Shown piece by piece: positions 8,138-17,136 of a DNA stretch of 64,000 nucleotides. The stretch is from NCBI GenBank assembly GCA_944378105.1, contig CALWGC010000020.1:62001-126000 (forward strand). The letters run 5' to 3'. The translations under genes were made by a program, and so were the position numbers. Source of the stretch: an uncultured Clostridia bacterium. GTDB taxonomy: Bacteria; Bacillota; Clostridia; Lachnospirales; Anaerotignaceae. Position 1 is the stretch's first letter. Each line of letters starts with the position of its first letter. The notes beneath the pieces were generated by a model. It did not search any database. It saw nothing but the letters and a program-made list of their open reading frames with translations, and was not told the origin of the DNA.

Positions 8138-9628
8138 TTATTCCGACAAAAGCCTTGGTTCCACCCGGCGGGGAAGTACCCGCTCACAGGCGGCCCCCAG
8201 TAAAAACAACGCATGGTCTTGGCCTTTTTGCCCAACCAAATTGAGCCCCACCGGTTTTCCCGTGTCATCCAACCCGGCCGGCAGTGTCAAAATGGGGTTG
8301 CCGGCCCGGGGCGCTATGCCTTGGCCCGCCACGCCGGGAAAAACAATGGCATCCAAATGGTATTTTTGAAAGGCCGCCCCAATGCCACGTCTATCGCATA
8401 CGTCCAAATCTCGTTTTCTTGCTTCCCAAAACGTCTTTTCCAAAAGCGGATGTTTGCAGGAAGCAATTTTTTCCAAATAATCCTGTCCATAAGGAATCGT
8501 TTCTGGGTGGGCCGCATTCCATTTTAACAATGCTTCCAGACTATGGGCCGGTACATCGTCGCCCAAATGACCCAGATAGTCGTTGAGCCGAACCAAAAAC
8601 CCTTGTTCCATCACCGTGCCCGTCACCGGCGCTTCTTGGCTTTCTCCGGCCAAAATGAGTCCCGGTAAAAAGTCTGGGATGTCGTCTAGCACCTCGGCGC
8701 CGCCTTGGCGCAAAAGGCAAAGGGCCTGCTCCATCCGTTCTTTTTCCCCATCCGTCAAGGTATCCCAATATCCTCTCCTGGCCACCGCCAGCCGTTTCCC
8801 GTTCAGGCTTGCCGTATCCAGACCTGCCAAAAAATCGGTTCCTTCTGCCGCCTCGGCCACCCAATGGCCCTCGTCTTGCTCATCCTTTTCCACCAACACA
8901 TTGGCAAGCCTTGCCGCATCGGCCACCGAGCGGGTGAGGGTACCCGGCGTATCTTGGCAGTTAACCACCGGCAATATGCCCCGGCGGCTGATGAGCCCCA
9001 CCGTGGGCTTCCACCCCACCACGGAACAAAAATAGGCAGGTTCAATGATGGAGCCAGAAGTTTCTGTGCCGATGGCCGCCGGCACATACCCGGCACTGAC
9101 GGCCACGGCACAGCCACCGCTGGAGCCGCCCGGTTTCAAACGATCCACCCCATAAGGGTTTTTCATGGCGCCGCCTGCCATCCCGCTATAGCCGCTGGGC
9201 GCTTTGCTGGAGCAAAAGCCATACCATTCCGATAGATGGGCCTTGCCTAATAAGATGGCCCCGGCCTTTCGCAGCCGCTCTACCAAAAAGGCATCTTCTG
9301 TGGCATAATGGTTCTTCATCATCACGGCCCCGCAGGTGGTGTGCATCCTGTCTGCTGTATCGATGCAATCTTTCAGCACCAAGGGAATGCCGTGGAGCGG
9401 CCCAAGGCAAATACCTGCTTTCCTTTGGGCATCCCGCAAACGGGCCAATGCCATGGCGTCGGGGTTTATTTCCTGCATGGCATTGAGCTTTGGGCCCGCC
9501 TGGTCCAAAGAAGCAATTCTTTCTCCATAGGCCCACACCAATTCCTCCGATGTCACTTCTCCGCTTTCTAACATCTGCCAAAGTTCTCCGATGGTCTTTT
9601 CCCAAATGGCTTTGTTCCTCTCTGCCAT
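8138..9628 (-). CDS. Amidase-signature family amidase
   Basis: A 496-residue amidase of the Ser-cisSer-Lys family. The catalytic lysine sits in IPLVLKDCID (about 88), the cis-serine and surrounding loop in KPGGSSGGCAVAVSAG (about 165), and the nucleophile serine in GTETSGSI (about 188). Such enzymes hydrolyse amides; GatA is a relative, but the absence of gatB/gatC here argues for a free amidase. The second of two nearby ATGs is chosen because AAGGAG lies nine bases before it. The gene begins 16 bases after the stop of the AGCS symporter upstream, so the pair probably imports and hydrolyses an amide or amino acid derivative. Confidence 0.88.
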   Translation of the reverse strand: MAERNKAIWEKTIGELWQMLESGEVTSEELVWAYGERIASLDQAGPKLNAMQEINPDAMALARLRDAQRKAGICLGPLHGIPLVLKDCIDTADRMHTTCGAVMMKNHYATEDAFLVERLRKAGAILLGKAHLSEWYGFCSSKAPSGYSGMAGGAMKNPYGVDRLKPGGSSGGCAVAVSAGYVPAAIGTETSGSIIEPAYFCSVVGWKPTVGLISRRGILPVVNCQDTPGTLTRSVADAARLANVLVEKDEQDEGHWVAEAAEGTDFLAGLDTASLNGKRLAVARRGYWDTLTDGEKERMEQALCLLRQGGAEVLDDIPDFLPGLILAGESQEAPVTGTVMEQGFLVRLNDYLGHLGDDVPAHSLEALLKWNAAHPETIPYGQDYLEKIASCKHPLLEKTFWEARKRDLDVCDRRGIGAAFQKYHLDAIVFPGVAGQGIAPRAGNPILTLPAGLDDTGKPVGLNLVGQKGQDHALFLLGAACERVLPRRVEPRLLSE

Positions 9629-9644
9629 TTTTCCCATCTCCTTT

Positions 9645-11150
9645 TTAGGCCTTGGCCTGTTTCTTCTTCCATTCTTCGTTCAATGCCTTCGCTTCTGCAT
9701 TGGGCTCGGTTTCATAGAACAGTTTGAAATTGGTGTCCACTTTGCCAATACCCAAATACCGTGCCCGATAGTCTTTCAACAGTTCCACAAATTTTGGAGA
9801 CAAAATCACCATACCAATGACGTTCCAGAACACCGGCAGAGCAATGATCACATCCACAAAAGCCCAGTATAACGTAAAGTCGCCGCCGGAATACACCATG
9901 GTTACAACGATAAAGATATTGGGCAGTGGGAACAAGATTTTAAAAATCAAGCTGCATGTTTCAATCACTTTCTTGGAGCAACGTTTGAGCATAAACCGCA
10001 GCGCTGCATCGTAATAAGCAAAGGCCGCCGCCGTGGTGGTTAACCCAAACAGCACCAGCATCAAATTCAAGAAATGAACCCCGGCCCCGCCAAAGTCGAT
10101 TCGGAATGCTTCCAAAGCCAACGTCATAGACGTGGAGCCACTGGTCCATGCGCCTGTGCAAAGCACGGACAGAGCCGTAATGGAGCAGATAACAATGGTA
10201 TCGATGAATACTTCAATGATACCCCATAACCCTTGCCGCACTGGGTGCACCGTATCAACGGTGGCATGGATCATAGGAGAAGTACCCATACCGGCTTCAT
10301 TGGAGTTGACTGCACGGGCGATCCCGGCATGCATTGCCGTTTTCACCCCAACGCCTGCAAAACCGCCAACGGCTGCCGTTCCTGTAAAGGCATTGCTAAA
10401 AATAGAGGCAATAACGCCTGGTAAGGAGGTGATGTTCATCAAAATAATGATAATCCCGGCCAATAAGTACAGTACACACATCACAGGCACTGCCTTCGAA
10501 AGCACGTGGGCAATCCGTGGCACGCCTCTCCAAACAATATACATCATAAAAACAGAATAGACCAACACAAACGGAATCATCGGCACATGATAGCTGGCGT
10601 TCAAAGACTCTGCCAAAATGGAGGCCTGAGAACCGGACAGGAACATGGCAAAAAAGCCGATGGAAAAGCCCCAGGCCAATAAATAGCCCACTTTCCACTT
10701 CTTATCCCTGCCAATGCCTTCTTCCAAATAGTAATAAGAGCCGCCCACAAAGCCGCCCTTGCCATCGCTTTTTCGATAGTAAGACCCCAATGTGGCTTCA
10801 CAAAACTTCACCGTCATGGCAAAAAAGGCCCATAACCACATCCAAAAGACAGCCCCCGGGCCGCCCAAGGACACGGCCGCCGCCACGCCAGAGATGTTGG
10901 CCGTACCAACGCAACCGCCAACGGCCACACAAATGGCTTGAAATGGTGTGATTTTTCCTCCTGCATTGCCTGTGGCGCCGCTCCCTTTGCGGATGGTACC
11001 CAATGTATGGTTCCAAATATGCCCAAAATGGCGAAAAACAAAACCACGGCTGACAATCATAAAAATAATACCTGCACCAATCAGCGTCGCCAAGAAAGGA
11101 GTACCCCAAATAAAACTATCTAATGTCGTCATAAATTCTGTTAATGTCAT
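9645..11150 (-). CDS. AGCS-family sodium:alanine/amino acid symporter (second copy)
   Basis: A 501-residue transporter related to the one at 3837-5300. It keeps RGFVFRHFGH, ICVAVGGCVGTANISGVAAAV, FTGTAAVGGFAGVG, SNEAGMGTS and the C-terminal YRARYLGIGKVDTNFK, so the family call is firm. About ten membrane helices are visible. The ATG follows AAAGGGGGCATGCAGT. It heads an operon with the amidase and is preceded by a 327-base leader and control region that contains a six-residue upstream reading frame. The substrate may be the amide or product handled by the amidase. Confidence 0.93.
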   Translation of the reverse strand: MTLTEFMTTLDSFIWGTPFLATLIGAGIIFMIVSRGFVFRHFGHIWNHTLGTIRKGSGATGNAGGKITPFQAICVAVGGCVGTANISGVAAAVSLGGPGAVFWMWLWAFFAMTVKFCEATLGSYYRKSDGKGGFVGGSYYYLEEGIGRDKKWKVGYLLAWGFSIGFFAMFLSGSQASILAESLNASYHVPMIPFVLVYSVFMMYIVWRGVPRIAHVLSKAVPVMCVLYLLAGIIIILMNITSLPGVIASIFSNAFTGTAAVGGFAGVGVKTAMHAGIARAVNSNEAGMGTSPMIHATVDTVHPVRQGLWGIIEVFIDTIVICSITALSVLCTGAWTSGSTSMTLALEAFRIDFGGAGVHFLNLMLVLFGLTTTAAAFAYYDAALRFMLKRCSKKVIETCSLIFKILFPLPNIFIVVTMVYSGGDFTLYWAFVDVIIALPVFWNVIGMVILSPKFVELLKDYRARYLGIGKVDTNFKLFYETEPNAEAKALNEEWKKKQAKA

Positions 11151-11180
11151 ACTGCATGCCCCCTTTGTAAAAAACCACCG

Positions 11181-11201
11181 TCAATCGCTTTTATAACCCA
11201 T
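11181..11201 (-). CDS. Six-residue upstream reading frame (MGYKSD) in the symporter leader
   Basis: ATG at 11201 is preceded by an excellent ribosome site, AAAAGGAGGTGTTTCCG, and the frame closes with TGA after Met-Gly-Tyr-Lys-Ser-Asp. It lies 30 bases before the symporter start, which has a weaker site. The layout suggests a leader peptide that influences symporter translation, or a lost longer gene start. No known leader peptide was recognised. Confidence 0.45.
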   Translation of the reverse strand: MGYKSD

Positions 11202-11239
11202 CGGAAACACCTCCTTTTCGTTTCGTTGCTTCTAATGTT

Positions 11240-11268
11240 AGGGTATGCTTATTTTTCACTATTGTCAA
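11240..11268 (-). promoter_or_regulatory. Promoter of the symporter-amidase operon
   Basis: Minus strand TTGACA (11263-11268) and TACCCT (11240-11245) are 17 bp apart and lie just upstream of the six-residue leader frame. Confidence 0.65.
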
Positions 11269-11275
11269 CATATTT

Positions 11276-11337
11276 TGATAAAATTATCATCGTTTTTTAT
11301 GATAAACGCCATAAGAATTTCTCATTTTATCAAAATG
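11276..11337. promoter_or_regulatory. TGATAA-type palindromes upstream of the symporter promoter
   Basis: The AT-rich stretch holds TGATAAAATTATCA (11276-11289, an almost perfect palindrome), TGATAAA (11300-11306) and CATTTTATCAAAATG (11323-11337, near palindrome). The first abuts the -35 box of the operon promoter. Candidate operator cluster; the regulator is unknown. Confidence 0.4.
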
Positions 11338-11410
11338 ATTCGTTTGATTTACATAATAAATTTCTAGATTTTTACAATTTTTTATCTATAAGAACTCCGC
11401 ATTTTTCCAT

Positions 11411-11436
11411 AAAAAAGTCTGGCCATGGGCCAGACT
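11411..11436 (-). terminator. Terminator of the Y-polymerase/YolD operon
   Basis: Minus strand AGTCTGGCC/GGCCAGACT with a three-base loop, followed by TTTTTTATG. It lies 43 bases past the YolD-like stop. Confidence 0.9.
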
Positions 11437-11478
11437 CCTGAATTTTCTTCTCTCTTTTTTCCTTTTTTGTATCGTGCC

Positions 11479-11940
11479 TTAAACGTTCTCCTTGGTATCT
11501 TGTTCTGTTTTTTCCACTTCTTTTAATACAAACAACTGGGCAAAATCAATCCGAACCCCATTGGTAAAACAAATCCTTTTTTCAAAAAAATCCAATTTGG
11601 CAAAAAAAGCCGTCATCGTTTCATAGTGGCCCCCGGCCTTTTTCTCATCCGGACAAAAATAAGTCACTTCCAGACAGACTTCCCCTGCCTTTTTTTGTGC
11701 CAATCGCTCCAAGGCCTCGTTTAAAAGGTCCTGCCGCTGCTCGTCCAGCTCCCGCTTGGGTTCCGTTTGCCTGGCGGCCTCTTCAATGGCCGTGTCATAT
11801 CCCGTTAATGCTGCAAAGGGTGAAAACTGGGCCGCCCGCTCCAAGCGCGGCATGGGCGGATGGGTGCGGGATACGGGACGGGAAAGAGAGAGGATGTCTT
11901 CATAGGGAAACTGCTTTTTCGTTTTTTCTTCCTTTTCCAT
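11479..11940 (-). CDS. YolD-like protein
   Basis: A 153-residue protein whose segment PYEDILSLSRPVS, then THPPMPRLERAAQFSPFAAL, matches the YolD-like family that accompanies Y-family polymerases in Firmicutes. The C-terminal half has beta-rich VTYFCPDEKKAGGHYET and FTNGVRIDFAQL. The start at 11940 follows AAAGGAGAGTGGAAC; a start nine codons earlier is poorer. It lies 58 bases downstream of the polymerase gene on the same strand and probably acts with it in damage tolerance, though the biochemical role of YolD proteins is not well settled. Confidence 0.85.
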   Translation of the reverse strand: MEKEEKTKKQFPYEDILSLSRPVSRTHPPMPRLERAAQFSPFAALTGYDTAIEEAARQTEPKRELDEQRQDLLNEALERLAQKKAGEVCLEVTYFCPDEKKAGGHYETMTAFFAKLDFFEKRICFTNGVRIDFAQLFVLKEVEKTEQDTKENV

Positions 11941-11998
11941 GTTCCACTCTCCTTTCCAAAACCTCATTTCTTTTTTTCACTTGATCGTTTTTCTTTTC

Positions 11999-13510
11999 CT
12001 ATGCTTTATGCCCGCCAATTTGCCCATTTCGTTCCATGGCTGTGGCGCCTTCTTCCAGGTTTTTGCCCTTCAGCACGGCATTTTTTCCATACTTTTTCTT
12101 GATGGACAGCATGGCCTCTTGCAATTTCTTTTCCTTTTCCCGCTGGGCCTGCTTTTGGGCTTCTGCTTTGGGGTCGGTCAACAAGCTAAGCTGTTGCCCG
12201 CTATCGCTTTGTTGCCCCTCCCGTTCCGGCACCACATGCTCGGCCACCACCGTCAGCCGCCGCACCAAAAGCGCCGGATGCACAATCCGATCAAATAACG
12301 ACTCCATGGCCTCCGTCAAGGCCTGGGAAGAAGCGGTGTGCTGTTGCAGATGGATGGTACCATGGGCGTGCTTTGGCACCGGGCGGCCATAGCCGTCTCT
12401 CGTTACGGGGCCATGGTATTGGCTCTTTCGCTTTGGGTCGGTCAAATTTTCCCGGTCATACCCCACCGTTAAGGTCAATTGCTTGGTGGTAAGCCCCTGT
12501 TCCACCAAATCCAGCGCCAATTGGTCCGTCATTTCCCATACCACTAACTTCGCCTTGTCATAGTCATAGGGTTCCTGTAACACCTGCCCCGCCCCCAAAG
12601 AATTGGACTGGGGCCGGTAGGCTTTGATATCGGCCATGGTGCAAGGCTCCACCCCCCAGGCATGGTCAATCAATAATTCGGCATTGACGCCAAAAAGCCG
12701 AAACAGCAGCTGTTCGTTCCAGGCCTCATGGGCCTGGCCCAAAGAGCAGCGGGCCACATCGCCCATGGTATACATGCCATATTCTGCAAGTTTTTTGGCA
12801 TAGCCCCGCCCCACCCGCCAAAAATCGGTGATGGGCCTGTGGGTCCAAAGGTTGCGCCGATAGCTTTCTTCCGTCAGTATGGCAATCCGTACCCCGTTTT
12901 TGTCTGGCTCGCTGTGTTTGGCTTCGATGTCCATGGCCACTTTGGCCAAGTATAAGTTGGGGCCAATGCCGGCGGTGGCCGTAATGCCCGTTTCTTTCCA
13001 TACATCCAAAATCATGGTCCGCACCAATGCTTCGGCCGTTTTTCCATAGGTGCGTAAATACCCGCTCAGATCCAAAAATACTTCGTCGATGGAATAAACA
13101 TGGATATCCTCCGGCGCCACATAACGCAGGTAAATATGATAAATTTGGGTGCTGATGGCCATATACCGGGCCATCTTGGGCCTGGCCACCAAATAATCCA
13201 CCGCCAGGTGGGGCGCTTGTTCCAGCTCTTTACAATCAAAGGATTTTCCCTGAAACTGCCGCCCCGGCGCCAAAAGCTGCCGCTTGGCATTGATTTTTTC
13301 CACCGCCTGCACCACTTCAAACAGCCTTGGCCGCCCACCAATGCCATAGGCCTTCATGGAAGGAGATACCGCCAGACAGATGGTTTTTTCCGTCCGGCTC
13401 TCATCGGCCACCACCAAATGGGTGGTCATGGGGTCTAACTGCCGGTCCATACATTCCACCGAAGCATAAAACGATTTTAAATCAATGGCGGCATACGTTT
13501 TTTCGCCCAT
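11999..13510 (-). CDS. Y-family DNA polymerase (ImpB/MucB/SamB, UmuC-like)
   Basis: A 503-residue translesion polymerase. The palm has AAIDLKSFYASVE (about 7-19, metal-binding Asp) and YSIDEVFLDLSGY (about 138-150, catalytic Asp-Glu). The thumb contains helix-hairpin-helix region FWRVGRGYAKKLAEYG, and the little finger follows at about 300-430. The Lys/Gln-rich tail beyond 440 is low complexity. The length fits the UvrX/UmuC-type branch more than DinB. The gene heads an operon with the YolD-like protein; SOS control is likely for the family, but no clear LexA box was found by eye. Confidence 0.93.
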   Translation of the reverse strand: MGEKTYAAIDLKSFYASVECMDRQLDPMTTHLVVADESRTEKTICLAVSPSMKAYGIGGRPRLFEVVQAVEKINAKRQLLAPGRQFQGKSFDCKELEQAPHLAVDYLVARPKMARYMAISTQIYHIYLRYVAPEDIHVYSIDEVFLDLSGYLRTYGKTAEALVRTMILDVWKETGITATAGIGPNLYLAKVAMDIEAKHSEPDKNGVRIAILTEESYRRNLWTHRPITDFWRVGRGYAKKLAEYGMYTMGDVARCSLGQAHEAWNEQLLFRLFGVNAELLIDHAWGVEPCTMADIKAYRPQSNSLGAGQVLQEPYDYDKAKLVVWEMTDQLALDLVEQGLTTKQLTLTVGYDRENLTDPKRKSQYHGPVTRDGYGRPVPKHAHGTIHLQQHTASSQALTEAMESLFDRIVHPALLVRRLTVVAEHVVPEREGQQSDSGQQLSLLTDPKAEAQKQAQREKEKKLQEAMLSIKKKYGKNAVLKGKNLEEGATAMERNGQIGGHKA

Positions 13511-13560
13511 CTGTCCTCCTCCTTTCTTTCCTTCTTATTATAAGCCAAGCCAAAAGAAAA

Positions 13561-13601
13561 AACCACTGCCTTTGTTTTCCATCCAAAACAAAGCAGTGGT
13601 T
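13561..13601. terminator. Bidirectional terminator after the catabolic operon
   Basis: AACCACTGC-TTTGTTTT pairs with AAAACAAA-GCAGTGGTT, with one unpaired C in the left arm. T-rich tracts follow on both strands (TTTTTTTT on plus; TTTTTTCTTTT on minus). It closes the minus-strand cluster ending at 13642. Confidence 0.9.
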
Positions 13602-13641
13602 TTTTTTCGCAAAGAAAGAGGGGTGAAATCCTTTGCCGTTG

Positions 13642-14835
13642 TTATTTTACTTCATAAACAAACGTCTTTTTCATGATATCCGGCGCAATTTCTTGGCCGA
13701 TGCCAGGCAGTTCTGGCACTTTCAGATAGCCGTTTTCCGGCAGGTAATCGTACACACAAGTGCTTCTTAAGCCTTCTTTGATGGCGTAAGAATGTTGTTC
13801 GTGGATCAAGAAATTGGGGATGACCGTTTCCACCTGGAGGGCTGCTGCGGTGGAAATCGGGCCGCCACAAACATGGACTTGCACTTTCACATCATAGGTA
13901 TCGGCCATATCGCAAATCTTTTTCGTTTCAGAAATGCCGCCGCAGAGGCATACATCTGGCTGAATCACGCTCAAAGAGCGGTTTTCAAAGAAGGGACGAT
14001 AGCCCAAGCGCGTATAAATGCGCTCGCCAGAAGCAATGGGGATATTGATTTTATCTCGAATTTCCCGCATGGAAACCGGGTTTAATGGATGCACCGGTTC
14101 TTCATAATACATAATGTTTAAATCTTCGATGTAATTGGCCAGCTGAATGGCGGTGCTGGTATCGGTAAAGGAGTGCAGTTCGATGATAATATCCAAATCG
14201 TCGCTGAGGGCCCGCACTGCTTCCAACCGTTTGCGCACCAGTTTCAGCACATTTTGCGGCATTTGGCCCCGCAACCGCCAGTCGTCTTCCTGTTTCGTCC
14301 GCTGCCAGTTGCCGCTGGCCGCTACGCCAACGGGGTCGATCTTCACTGCCGTATACCCTTGGGCCATGGCTTTTTTGGTGGCCTCGGCATATTCTTCTGG
14401 TGCATTCATGTTTTTGTCTTCCAAATCCCAGTCAAATTGCAGCTGGCTGGCATACGCCCGCAGTTTTTCGTTGGTCTTTCCGCCCAGCATCTGGTACACC
14501 GGCACATGATAATACTTCCCTTTGATATCCCAAAGGGCAATATCAATGGCACTCATACCGGCATTGATCACCGTGCCGCCGCCCATGCCCCAAAAGGTGG
14601 TGCGAAACAGTTTTTCTCGGATTGCTTCAATGTTCAACGGGTCCATGCCAATGATCAGTTGACCAAAGTCCCGTATAATGCCAACCCCGGCATAGTGGGC
14701 GTTGCCATAGGCCAGCCCCACTTCGCCAAAGCCACAAATCCCTGCATCGGTATTGATCCGAATACAAATGGGCGCGCAATCTTCATAATTTAGGCATTTT
14801 GCAAAATCAAACACATCAATACTTGTTATCTTCAT
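13642..14835 (-). CDS. Enolase-superfamily enzyme (mandelate racemase/galactonate dehydratase-like)
   Basis: A 397-residue enzyme with the capping domain (1-120) and TIM barrel. Visible residues are the base motif YTAVKIDPVG, metal ligands in IIELHSF, YYEEPV and IASGERI, and a late histidine in VQVHVCGGP. The stretch from IASGERIYTRLGYRP to QPDVCLCGGISE resembles galactonate dehydratase-type members. Enzymes of this group abstract an alpha proton of a carboxylate to racemise or dehydrate it. It is the last gene of the permease-racemase operon, 20 bases after the racemase gene. The substrate cannot be named. Confidence 0.88.
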   Translation of the reverse strand: MKITSIDVFDFAKCLNYEDCAPICIRINTDAGICGFGEVGLAYGNAHYAGVGIIRDFGQLIIGMDPLNIEAIREKLFRTTFWGMGGGTVINAGMSAIDIALWDIKGKYYHVPVYQMLGGKTNEKLRAYASQLQFDWDLEDKNMNAPEEYAEATKKAMAQGYTAVKIDPVGVAASGNWQRTKQEDDWRLRGQMPQNVLKLVRKRLEAVRALSDDLDIIIELHSFTDTSTAIQLANYIEDLNIMYYEEPVHPLNPVSMREIRDKINIPIASGERIYTRLGYRPFFENRSLSVIQPDVCLCGGISETKKICDMADTYDVKVQVHVCGGPISTAAALQVETVIPNFLIHEQHSYAIKEGLRSTCVYDYLPENGYLKVPELPGIGQEIAPDIMKKTFVYEVK

Positions 14836-14855
14836 AGGCCACCTCGCGTCATTCT

Positions 14856-15581
14856 CTACAGATATCCTTGATATCCACGGGGCACAATGGCCTCATGGAC
14901 ATACTTGATTAACCCAATGATGTCAAAGACCGGAAGCCCAGTTGCTTCCTGCACGACTTTGGTAAAAGGAGGCATGTTGGTGCATTCCAACACAATGGCG
15001 CCCACATCGGGGTTTTCTGCCACCATTTTCTTTGCCACCTTCACCATCTCTTCTTCGGCCAAATCCAAATCGATGGAATTGGTATCGTCAAAGAAGGTTT
15101 TGCCAAAGGCCGTATCCTCAATGCCATAAACCACCTTTTTGACATCGGAAATGCCCACACCGGCAAAATGTTTTTCGCCCAAGGCCGAGGCCTTGGCGGT
15201 GATGATGCCCACTTTTTTGTCTGGGGCCAACATGGCGCTGACCAGCTGGACTTGCAACAGACTGGATGCAATGACCGGAATATTCACCGACGCCGCCAAT
15301 TCCTTATGGAAAATGGCCATAAAGCCACAGCTGGTGACAATACACTTGCATCCTTCTGCCTCCAGTTCCCGGGCTGCTTGGCAAAAAGGCTCGATGAGGG
15401 CCGGATTTGCCTGGTTTACCACGGTTTCTGCCGTGGCTTCTTTGATGGTGCGATAAACCACCGGAAACGGAAACGACGTTGCATTACCAATATCGCCGGG
15501 CACCCGTGGGAAATGGGTGCTCAACATCAAAATCCCAATTTTTTGACCATAGTTTGTGGTGTTGCCATAAACAATCGCCAT
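14856..15581 (-). CDS. Asp/Glu/hydantoin racemase-family protein
   Basis: A 241-residue protein with the two-domain racemase fold. The catalytic cysteines appear in CIVTSCGFMAIFH (about 80-90) and ALVLECTNMPP-like VLECTNMPPF (about 198-205). Family members interconvert D and L forms of acidic amino acids or hydantoins by a two-base mechanism. It sits between the permease and the enolase-superfamily gene, with 15- and 20-base gaps, indicating one transcript. Because the next enzyme also works next to a carboxylate, the pathway may handle a racemic hydroxy or amino acid. Confidence 0.87.
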   Translation of the reverse strand: MAIVYGNTTNYGQKIGILMLSTHFPRVPGDIGNATSFPFPVVYRTIKEATAETVVNQANPALIEPFCQAARELEAEGCKCIVTSCGFMAIFHKELAASVNIPVIASSLLQVQLVSAMLAPDKKVGIITAKASALGEKHFAGVGISDVKKVVYGIEDTAFGKTFFDDTNSIDLDLAEEEMVKVAKKMVAENPDVGAIVLECTNMPPFTKVVQEATGLPVFDIIGLIKYVHEAIVPRGYQGYL

Positions 15582-15596
15582 AGACTTGCCTCCTTT

Positions 15597-16976
15597 TTAT
15601 GCAAACGGAATGAACAACAACAAGACACCAAAGAAGAACAGGAATAAGAACCCTGGCAAAGATTTCATCATGGATTTCACATAGTCGCAATCCTTACCAA
15701 TCACGCCGGCCACCAAGGGAGCCACAACGATGGTGCAAAGGTCGGTTGGCGGGAAGGCCTGGCTGCCCATGGCGATATGGCTACCGGCCAAAGCAACACT
15801 TTCTGGTGTCATGCCCGTTGCAACCAGTGCCGGTCCAAAGAAGGAGAGTACCACGTTTTGTACCGTCGACTGGGACCCGGTGATCATACCCATTAAGCCC
15901 ATGGCTGCAGAACCGCCAAGTTTCAGTGCATGGGTATTCAAAGTGGTGGCCCATTGAGCGATGACGTCAATATAACCTGCTGCATAAAAGCCGCCCAGCA
16001 TCAACGCACAGCAAAGATGTACAGCCCCGCAAGGGAGATATTTTTTCCAACCGTTTTTGATGACATTGCCCAAACCATATTCTCTGGTGCTCTTAAAGCA
16101 GCAAGCAAGGATGGTTACCGTCACCAAAGAAAGCACAATCATGTTACCAAGACCGTTGACAAACGGAATCGGTGCCACCAGTTTTTGCAGCCAGCCCCAA
16201 ATGTAATTGATGACGTTGGTATTGACCGTGCTGTTCCAAGGGCCATAGGCCAAAATCATAATCACAACCAGCGTTAACATCGGGATCAGTTTTGTAAATC
16301 CTTGTTTTAAAATGGTACCAGCTTTTTCCTTTGGAATCAAATGCTCTGGCAGAGATTTGATTTTGATCCAGTGGATGGCATAAAACGCAATGATCACAGC
16401 ACAGCAAAATGGCACCGTCAAGAAAGACCATTTCAGCACTTCATCATAGTTGGCGCCGCACAAGGAGGAGGCCAACACAATGCCGTTGGTCATTGGAGGA
16501 CACAGAGAACCAAGCAGCCCCCCTAATACCAGCGAAGCCGATACTTGTTCTGGTTCCATCCCCAAGTCGATCAATGGCGGAATCAAAAGCACGCCCACCA
16601 CGCAAGCAGCCGACAACCCTTCGCCCAACAGAGACCCAAATAAAATCAACGTAATCATACCGGCTACATACAATCCCTTGGGAGAATGTCCAAACGCCGA
16701 ACGGCTTGCATTTAATACGACATCCATCGTCCCCATGGCAATCTGAGTTTCTGCGTAAATACTGCCAAAGACGGCAATCAAAATTACCCATGAGAGACGA
16801 TTTAACCCATCTATGTAAGCCGTCACCCATGCCACAGGACTGACAATTCCGGCCGAAAGCAATGCCACAGCCCCCGAAAGCAATAACGCCCAATGTACCT
16901 TACCACCAATGAGAGGAATTTTCTTAATCACTACGACTGCTATCAATACAATAATCGGAAGAAGAACATTTATCAT
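15597..16976 (-). CDS. Large integral membrane permease (ion-transporter/DctM-GntP-like)
   Basis: A 459-residue protein with about eleven or twelve hydrophobic helices. The short motifs LGGLLGSLCPPMTNGIVLAS and GSQAFPPTDLC, each near a helical hairpin, are typical of the ion-transporter superfamily of carboxylate carriers (DctM, GntP, CitM types). I cannot place it more precisely. The ATG follows GAAAGGAGTTCTGTT. It leads the racemase and enolase-superfamily genes and so is the likely importer of their substrate. The 227-base gap before it is full of repeats. Confidence 0.75.
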   Translation of the reverse strand: MINVLLPIIVLIAVVVIKKIPLIGGKVHWALLLSGAVALLSAGIVSPVAWVTAYIDGLNRLSWVILIAVFGSIYAETQIAMGTMDVVLNASRSAFGHSPKGLYVAGMITLILFGSLLGEGLSAACVVGVLLIPPLIDLGMEPEQVSASLVLGGLLGSLCPPMTNGIVLASSLCGANYDEVLKWSFLTVPFCCAVIIAFYAIHWIKIKSLPEHLIPKEKAGTILKQGFTKLIPMLTLVVIMILAYGPWNSTVNTNVINYIWGWLQKLVAPIPFVNGLGNMIVLSLVTVTILACCFKSTREYGLGNVIKNGWKKYLPCGAVHLCCALMLGGFYAAGYIDVIAQWATTLNTHALKLGGSAAMGLMGMITGSQSTVQNVVLSFFGPALVATGMTPESVALAGSHIAMGSQAFPPTDLCTIVVAPLVAGVIGKDCDYVKSMMKSLPGFLFLFFFGVLLLFIPFA

Positions 16977-17031
16977 AACAGAACTCCTTTCATATCAAAG
17001 AAACCCAATCCAGTCCTACATCAATTCCGTC

Positions 17032-17069
17032 GGAACCGGCCCGGGGCCCTCATCGCCCCGGCCTGTTCC
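17032..17069. repeat. GC-rich inverted repeat upstream of the permease gene
   Basis: GGAACCGGCCCGGGGC pairs with GCCCCGGCCTGTTCC with one or two mismatches. No T tract follows on either strand, so it is not an ordinary terminator. It would form a very stable hairpin in the permease leader. Confidence 0.6.
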
Positions 17070-17106
17070 GCTACCCCCTGATTTTATTGCCGCAGTATTC
17101 TCTCTT

Positions 17107-17130
17107 TTGATCTGTTTCGCCCCAGATCAA
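17107..17130. promoter_or_regulatory. Perfect inverted repeat, operator candidate
   Basis: TTGATCTG and CAGATCAA are exact inverted arms around eight bases. It lies between the GlcG/HbpS-like gene and the permease gene, where a second promoter of the cluster would be expected. Confidence 0.6.
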
Positions 17131-17136
17131 TCCTTC

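Noticed and set aside
17032-17069. GC-rich hairpin as a transcription terminator
   Set aside because: No T run follows on either strand.
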